NCBI GenBank assembly: GCA_030247855.1
Contig: JAPDRN010000010.1
Span: 434,001 to 498,000, forward strand
Reading direction: 5' to 3'
DNA: 64,000 nt
Source: Knufia peltigerae
Lineage: Eukaryota > Ascomycota > Eurotiomycetes > Chaetothyriales > Trichomeriaceae
The translations under genes were made by a program, and so were the position numbers. Position 1 is the stretch's first letter. Each line of letters opens with the position of its first letter. Below the pieces are notes generated by a model. That model saw only the letters and a list, made by a program, of their open reading frames with translations, had not been told where the DNA came from and made no database searches. Positions 57,721 through 64,000 of this stretch are shown here, piece after piece.

Positions 57721-58338
57721 ATGTCGATAATCACTCAACTCGTCACAGCAACAGCTATTGCAACCTTTTCACCCACTGTCCTGACCGACACCGTCACATG
57801 CTACATAGCCACCACGCTGCCTGCGTCAGCTGGTCAAACTGTGACCATCAACCTCCCACCCGTCGTTCCTCCACCGATGCCGACGACGAAATACACACCA
57901 TCACCTCCGACTGCAGCCACGGTCACCGCGGTACTCACAGCTACTATGATAGATTTTTTTTTGCAGGACCTCAAAAGTGTCATCTACTCTACCTGGGTTG
58001 TGTCACTGAATCCCACCGCAATCCCAGCTGCGAGCGGTACTCCGGCACCATTGGTGTATGTGGTCGAGCCGCAGAACGATGGTGGATGGGACACCTGGTC
58101 AACAGATGCACGAGTCGGTTTGATAGTGGGGGTTGTGTTCGCAGGACTCTTCTTGCTTGCGTTCTTATGCTGGTGTTGTTGCAGAAGGTCAAACTTGTGG
58201 TTTGTACACCGTTGGCCCTGGAGTCGACCCATGGATACACCGAGCATGGGTCAAGGGATGTCAATTGTGCAACCGACAATGGTAAACGGGCCAATTCTGC
58301 CTTACAGTAGACAGGGACATATCGTCGGATATGTCTAA
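57721..58338 (+). CDS. Putative single-pass membrane protein with cysteine-rich juxtamembrane motif
   Basis: A 205-residue frame from the ATG at 57721. The N-terminal part (1-130) is Thr/Pro/Ala-rich like a cell-surface stalk, with only a weak hydrophobic start. A transmembrane helix spans about 132-154 (VGLIVGVVFAGLFLLAFLCW). It is followed by CCCRR, a likely palmitoylation and stop-transfer site, and a basic, Pro/Gln-rich cytosolic tail. The layout resembles fungal Mid2/Wsc-like or Skg6-type surface proteins without a recognisable domain. A T-run followed by CAG at 57955-57966 looks like an acceptor, so a 45-nt intron starting at GTC 57922 is possible; it would keep the frame. Confidence 0.5.
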   Translation: MSIITQLVTATAIATFSPTVLTDTVTCYIATTLPASAGQTVTINLPPVVPPPMPTTKYTPSPPTAATVTAVLTATMIDFFLQDLKSVIYSTWVVSLNPTAIPAASGTPAPLVYVVEPQNDGGWDTWSTDARVGLIVGVVFAGLFLLAFLCWCCCRRSNLWFVHRWPWSRPMDTPSMGQGMSIVQPTMVNGPILPYSRQGHIVGYV

Positions 58339-58938
58339 AAGTCGCAGGCAATGGTGATGAATACAAGAGAGCCTTCAACAATGAGCTCAGGGGACGATTC
58401 AGATTCACACCGAGATGAGATAGAAGCTCAGGTTCTCCCAACAAGAAAGGATCTTCATTGTTCCATGGTCTTGACTTGCCCTCAAAAGTGTCCTGGACGT
58501 CTTTTGCTGTTGCCTAGTGCGATACCTAACATGATCTTTACAAGACGCAGTGTGAAGGCGACACATTCAGAGGACAAAAAGTGAACTGAGTTACCATGAG
58601 TCCATATTTCCTGAGATCAGCATCGCTTGCACTTGAAAAGTTGCAGACAATCTCTTTCAGGAGCGGCTGGAACCTGTATTGTAGTCCGTACCTCTAGCAC
58701 ATGCACTTATTTGGTGGCCTATGCTCTTCTAGTTGGAGGACCAATGACGTGGCCGCTGTCGCTCTTGCCGCGACTGTATTCGGAGATGCCTTCCCACCAC
58801 CATCACATAAACCACCCATGCACTACTCCTACCCAGACGTTTAATTGACTTGTGTTCATGGCAGTATTGTTTTGCGCAAGGTGATCGCAGCTTCTAACTT
58901 CTAGTCCTTTTCATCCCTTGTCCTTTACATGCAGCATC
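58339..58938. other. Intergenic region upstream of SNX41
   Basis: 600 bp with no recognisable coding content; presumed SNX41 promoter and leader. Confidence 0.5.
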
Positions 58939-61030
58939 ATGTGGCAGGACGACGAAGACAACAATCCCTACGGATCCTACACCAACCAGGATCCCTCCAG
59001 TGATGCAGCAAACCCAGTCCTAAGCACCTCCTGTATGGTCATACAGTGCTCCTTGAGATGCTATCGCTGACACTCAGGGATAGTTTCTAATGATGCTTCC
59101 ACACCTGACACCTCACATTCATCTCCGACCCAGCCTCAGTATTACTCGCGTCCCGAGCAGCCGACCGACGATGAGGAGGACTATAATCAGCAAGCTGACA
59201 CAGGCCATGTACCGCCTAAAGGCGGATACGATAGCAGAGTACAGCAAATATTATATGAGAATCCAGAGCTGGAGATAGTCATAACTGATGCAGGCAAGAG
59301 TTCAGATGGAGGCTACATTGTGTACAAGATTCGGACTGGAGTATGCCACTATGGACAAGAAGGAAAATGTGCGCGGCTGACTTGAGCAGGACATTGAGGT
59401 AACCCGGCGATACTCAGAGTTTAGCTCTTTGAGAAATGCTCTTGTAAACCTACATCCTACGCTGGTCGTTCCTCCCATACCCGAGAAGCACACCATGGCA
59501 GATTATGCGGCAAAGCCAACAAAAGCTAAAGAAGACGTTGGAATAATCGACCAACGGAAGAGAATGCTTGCGGTCTTCCTAAATCGGTGTAGAAGAATGA
59601 AAGAGGTGGTCGAGGATGGTGTCTGGTGGAGATTCCTCGATCCGAACTCGAGCTGGGTGAGTTAGGTTGACTCAAGGAATGAGGTTTTTTTACTAAATTT
59701 CGCAGAATGAAGTGCTACACGCTCACCCTGTCGCATCAGTCCCCAAGAACAACCTGAAAGCCCCTCCGTTAGACCCGGCAAACCCTACTCAAGCTCACAA
59801 TTGGTTACCTGTGCCTTCCTCCTCTGCCAAATTGCGATCGGGAGGACCGATATCGAGCAGCGGAACACCGATATCGCCCCCAGACCAAACTTATCCATCC
59901 GCTGCCGCTCACACGACGCCTGGACCTCAGGTCTTCGGCCGTTTCCCCTTGTCTTCGGATAAGCTCAGCGAAACCGACCTGGATCCTTACTTTATTAATT
60001 TCGAAGCCTCAACTCGCGAACTGGAACTTCTGTTGCAAGGTAGCATAGAGAAGGTGAATCGTCGAACACTTGAGCACCTCACCAAATTATCGACAGACCT
60101 TTCTGAGCTGGGGGCACGGTACAATGGCTTTTCTCTCTCTGAACAGTCGCCAACAGTCGCAGCTGCTATCGAGCGGGTAGGTCAGGCTGTCGACAGTACC
60201 TACATTTCGACTGAAGAACTTGCCCTGGGTTTAGGTGCAACTTTCGCCGAACCCATGCGGGAAAGCGCGCAATTCGCCGGAGTGGTACGCAATGTGTTGA
60301 GGTACCGAGTGCTCAAGAGAGTGCAGCAAGATATGACGAGAGAAGAGCTCGATAAGAAGAGGGGCCTCCTCGAGTCTTTGGAACGCAGCGAAGCAGAGGC
60401 CAAGAGAATTGACGCATATTTGTCTCAAAGCACTACCATTGCCAGTCCACCTAGACGGTCGACTTCGAGTGCCTCAGGACGAAGTCCTCCTGATCGACAT
60501 GGACATGAAGTACATGAAGAAACCGAATCAGTCGACTCGGATTTCCCGCCGACTCATGGCGATGGCGGGACCTCTCCTCCACCTTCTGCAATCCAGGGTC
60601 ACCCTCCTTCTGGACCCGCCTCTCCTACCTCACATAGAAAGTCACCAAGTGGTAACTTCGTGACGAACAAGATATTTGGTAGTTTCCGACACGCCGTGAA
60701 CGGTTTCGTGGACGTCGATCCCGAAAGAACGAGGCGAGATCAGATTGGGAAGACGAAAGAGAGTTTGACTCATCTCGAACAGGCTCTAGAAGTCTCGGAA
60801 AGTGATGTCAAAGATGCAACTCAAGGTGTCATGCGTGACCTGAAGAGATTCCAGAAGGAAAAGGAGGATGATCTTCAGAGATACATGGTAAGTTCACATC
60901 GACACCGCCAGACCAAGTCTAACATCTTCTTTAGATCTCTTATGCTAGATGTCACATCGAATGGGCACGGAAAAACCTGGAAACATGGTCAGAGGCTAGG
61001 GAGGAAGTGGACAAGATAGTTGCGAGATAG
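58939..61030 (+). CDS. snx41: Sorting nexin Snx41 (PX-BAR, Atg20 partner family)
   Basis: Five exons: 58939-59032, 59078-59340, 59390-59656, 59706-60887 and 60935-61030, giving 633 residues; all introns are 45-49 nt and in phase. The N-terminus begins MWQDDEDNNPYGS. The PX domain covers about 82-205, with the phosphoinositide-binding RRYSEF at 125-130 and PPIPEKH at 147-153, then KRMLAVFLNRCRRMKEV. The BAR-like coiled region spans about 280-633, interrupted by a Ser/Pro-rich insert near 460-550, and ends in a short last exon encoding CHIEWARKNLETW. Snx41 recycles cargo from endosomes and supports selective autophagy with Atg20/Snx4. Without the last splice the C-terminus would be replaced by an unrelated sequence. 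Confidence 0.95.
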
Positions 61031-61853
61031 CCAGCCATGGGACGAAAGCTGTAGGGGTGGCGAATGTTGTGGTATTAATTTATCATATTGCAGAGCGTTC
61101 TCGGCCCGCCAGGCTGGCCGGCGTTGTATATCTGTTCAGGCCGTATCATGAATTCATTATGAATGCAGTCGTGATTGAGCTCATCGTTGAATCCTGATAC
61201 TGCTTCACTTAGTCACATCCTGTCCCGTTCGGTGTCCAGCATTCAGAATCAGCAAGATTACCATATAGGATAAGTGATAATCAAGTATATGACACGGGCG
61301 TAATCTCGAAACATGTAAAGCCGATGCTAATCGAGAAGGCATTATTCGTTTGTTCCGTTGTATGCGATATTAGTATGAGTATGGGGTATCAGGTAATCGG
61401 CTGCGGCTCCAGAGACAGTCCAGAGTGACGCAGCACAGCAGCATCCGGCGCCTGTCCGTTTCGGGTGCGTTGACAGAAAGACTTCACAGACAGTCAAACA
61501 GATTTTCAACAGCGATAAAAAAGATATCCTAAAGACGTCCACCTGCTTTCAACCATATAGGAACATAGAAACATTTTTGAGAGTCACTGTCATTCACAGT
61601 GTACCCTTGCCTCGCTTTCCTTTCACCTCCCAGCCCTCCGATTGTCTTCTCGCCCACTTCGTTTTGGCCCTGACCGGACTGCGGCGACTATTAAACAGGC
61701 CCACCACCTGGCACTTTCGTAACGTTCGATTCTCATCGCCTCAATCTTTGTCGTCCCTTTTCTTTTTCTCGCTATCCTTGCATCCCATGGTACCGGCATA
61801 GTTGCTACCGGATTTCATCCTAAACCGACCCTCCGAGCCTTCCCTCTCGGGAC
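61031..61853. other. Intergenic region upstream of the deubiquitinase gene
   Basis: About 0.8 kb. The right half (61590-61853) is pyrimidine-rich and leader-like. No other gene is recognised. Confidence 0.5.
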
Positions 61854-64000
61854 ATGCCCGCTTCCCAAAAACAACAGTTTTCACAATCCAAGGATGATTC
61901 TGGCAGGCATCTGCGATCTGCATCACCGGCTGTAAAGAGACCGGCGTCTGATATGGGAGCACAAGATCGAGAAACATACCCGAGCGACGTAGAGATGGGG
62001 GATTCTGAGCCGATGGGTACAACGCCAGTTAACCAGGATTCTACGCAGAATTCGAACACAAAGGCAAAACAACCTGACCTGGGACTGAGACATCGCGACA
62101 AGGCTCTAAACAACAGTTTGACGCACACAAGTAACCCCAGATCAAGTCAACAAGCTGTGTCCGACAATAGCGGCAGTTCCACCTCCGACTCTCTCATCCC
62201 TAGTCCTTCGAACCAGTCAACTGCAACTACCTCTCTGAACACCGATATCTCGACCACCTCCGAGGCCTCGATTCCTCCCATCGACGATCAAATCGCCAAG
62301 GTCACCCAGCTGATTGACAAAGAGCTACATGACGGACAGAAGGGCTATGTCCTGTCTAAAAAATGGTATCAGAGGGTCCAAGCCCGCAGCTCACATGCTG
62401 GCGAAGCCGGGAAGATAGACAAGTCTGCCACTGAAGGTGAAGTTGGCCCTGTTGACTGCTCTGACCTGGCAATGGTCATTGAAGAGTCCACCCGACTTGT
62501 GGATCAAGAAGGAGAACCGTATGTTCCGCTCCGACCTGGTCTAACTCTCAGCGACGACTTTGTGATCCTTCCACAAGATGCTTGGGATATGGTAATTTCT
62601 TGGTATGGGCTCGCAAAAGATTCGCCTGTGATCACACGCTATGCCATCGACGAGAGCGTGCCACCTAGTGCTCCGCACATCGTCTGGGAACTTAGTCCTC
62701 CGATCTTCTCATTCTTAAAGGTTGCAGCTGAGCACACACCACAAACTCAGCGCGAGAAGGAATTGCCTCCCCAACGGCTACTAGCTTCCAAGAAGATGCC
62801 CTTCATGCAATGGTTGAAAGCTGGAAAGCAGCTACTCCACATCAACATCAACACCAAAGTCAGGGTATGGAGAATACTTGGTGGTCTTAAAAGCTCCACG
62901 GCATCTGGCATTCTCACTCCTGCAGCTTCCAGAAGTGCATCTCCTGCACCAGGCGCCGAGATAGTAGCCAGCGCCGGCGACAAGATGCTCCTAGATGTCA
63001 ACTCTTTCGCCGCACTGATGATAGGCGAGCAGCGTGAACTCGTGTCACACCAAGATTTGACCGCAGATCCCAAATACAACGGTTCGTCTACATTAGGCTT
63101 TCTTGGGTTCGGAAGGGATGATGTGATCGTCTTGGAAGAACAAAAGTCGGGCAAAGAGGATTGGCCGAGCGACACTGTGAAATTGAGTCTGAGCAAAGGT
63201 CTTAAAAAGACTACAAGCACGCTCACCCCCAGTGGCAGGTCGAGTCCTGCGCCAAGCATGATGACTAGAGGTCGACAAAAGAGGGATGGAAGACCACGCG
63301 GAATCACAGGCTTGAGCAATCTGGGCAATACTTGTTACATGAACTCGGCTCTACAATGCATACGCAGTGTGGAGGAATTGACCCAGTATTTCTTACATGA
63401 TCAATGGAAGCGGGACCTTAATGTGGAAAACCCCTTGGGTCACCACGGAGAAGTTGCGAAAGCATACGCCAACCTTCTGCATCAGATCTATGATGAAAAT
63501 GCAAGTTCAACCAACCCAAACCGGTTCAAGACCATTATTGGGAAGTACGGCCCAAGCTTTTCCGGTTACCAGCAACAAGACTCTCAGGAGTTCCTTCTTT
63601 TCCTTCTCGATGGTTTGCAAGAAGATCTCAACCGCATCCACAAGAAGCCTTACATTGAGAAGCCCGATTCCACAGATGAGATGGTGCACGATTTTGCAGC
63701 CCTCAAAGAGTTTGCTGATAAGAACTGGGAAATCTACAAAGCGAGAAACGACTCGGTAATCACCGATCTTTTCGCGGGAATGTACAAGTCGACCCTCACA
63801 TGCCCGGTATGCCAGAAAGTCAGCATTATTTTTGACCCGTTCAACAACCTCACCTTACAGCTACCAATCGAGAACAATTGGCAGAAGGAGGTTCTGTTCT
63901 TCCCGTACGGTAAACGTCCTATCCGGATTGATGTGGAAATCGACAAGCATGCTAGCATCAAAGCGCTAAAGGAGTTCATTGCTACAAGGACCAAAACCGA
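61854..64000 (+). CDS. ubp12: Ubiquitin carboxyl-terminal hydrolase, UBP12-like (3'-truncated by window)
   Basis: An open frame runs from the ATG at 61854 to the window edge without a stop: 715 codons plus two bases. Residues 1-140 are disordered and Ser/Thr-rich. A DUSP domain follows (about 145-270: DGQKGYVLSKKWYQRV...LPQDAWDMVISWYG). A ubiquitin-like or linker region precedes the USP catalytic core, which starts at GITGLSNLGNTCYMNSALQC with catalytic Cys494. GYQQQDSQEFLLFLLDGL and the CPVC zinc-ribbon half follow. The catalytic His box lies beyond 64000. DUSP-USP architecture matches fungal Ubp12/human USP4-15 relatives. No intron is seen in this part. Confidence 0.92.
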   Translation, partial: MPASQKQQFSQSKDDSGRHLRSASPAVKRPASDMGAQDRETYPSDVEMGDSEPMGTTPVNQDSTQNSNTKAKQPDLGLRHRDKALNNSLTHTSNPRSSQQAVSDNSGSSTSDSLIPSPSNQSTATTSLNTDISTTSEASIPPIDDQIAKVTQLIDKELHDGQKGYVLSKKWYQRVQARSSHAGEAGKIDKSATEGEVGPVDCSDLAMVIEESTRLVDQEGEPYVPLRPGLTLSDDFVILPQDAWDMVISWYGLAKDSPVITRYAIDESVPPSAPHIVWELSPPIFSFLKVAAEHTPQTQREKELPPQRLLASKKMPFMQWLKAGKQLLHININTKVRVWRILGGLKSSTASGILTPAASRSASPAPGAEIVASAGDKMLLDVNSFAALMIGEQRELVSHQDLTADPKYNGSSTLGFLGFGRDDVIVLEEQKSGKEDWPSDTVKLSLSKGLKKTTSTLTPSGRSSPAPSMMTRGRQKRDGRPRGITGLSNLGNTCYMNSALQCIRSVEELTQYFLHDQWKRDLNVENPLGHHGEVAKAYANLLHQIYDENASSTNPNRFKTIIGKYGPSFSGYQQQDSQEFLLFLLDGLQEDLNRIHKKPYIEKPDSTDEMVHDFAALKEFADKNWEIYKARNDSVITDLFAGMYKSTLTCPVCQKVSIIFDPFNNLTLQLPIENNWQKEVLFFPYGKRPIRIDVEIDKHASIKALKEFIATRTKT

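Overview
The window is chromosomal DNA of a filamentous ascomycete (Pezizomycotina). The evidence is protein-coding genes on both strands, short GT-AG introns (mostly 44-110 nt) with CTRAC-type branch sites, and fungus-specific families such as a velvet factor, a copper-fist regulator and Snx41. Family resemblances would fit a Eurotiomycete-like lineage, but that is an inference. I found no prophage, CRISPR array, transposon or rRNA gene, and saw no convincing tRNA. I rebuilt gene models by joining exons at visible splice sites and checking reading phase.

Left part (1-16.9 kb): a DHR2/DHX33-type RNA helicase, a copper-fist regulator, ATP-type PEP carboxykinase, PEX11, a 4CL-type acyl-CoA ligase ending in the peroxisomal signal AKL, and a GIT1-type glycerophosphodiester transporter. 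PEX11 and the ligase are transcribed divergently from an 891-bp spacer with three CCTCGG motifs, the core bound by fungal fatty-acid regulators (FarA/FarB type). The PEPCK leader carries a CGG-N7-CCG palindrome, the AcuK/AcuM gluconeogenesis site. This stretch therefore looks like a fatty-acid/gluconeogenesis neighbourhood.

Middle (18-38.6 kb): a coiled-coil/disordered protein with a retropepsin-like fold that lacks the catalytic Asp, a five-exon isochorismatase-like hydrolase with a 16-nt exon, a CBM48 (AMPK-beta-like) protein, the head-to-head 60S-biogenesis pair NOC3/NIP7, a class-3 lipase, a disordered nuclear-type protein, a VOC (glyoxalase-fold) protein and a VelC-like velvet factor.

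Between 38.6 and 44.3 kb lie 5.7 kb without a recognisable gene, although both flanking genes end there. The other convergent gaps in the window are 0.4-1.2 kb.

Right part (44-64 kb): mostly housekeeping genes, several in head-to-head pairs. They are a mitochondrial protein of unknown function with YAF9, SYF2 with COQ11, and TIM23 with TRM732 (THADA). They are followed by a possible 55-residue membrane microprotein, a single-pass membrane protein, SNX41, and a UBP12-type deubiquitinase cut by the window edge.
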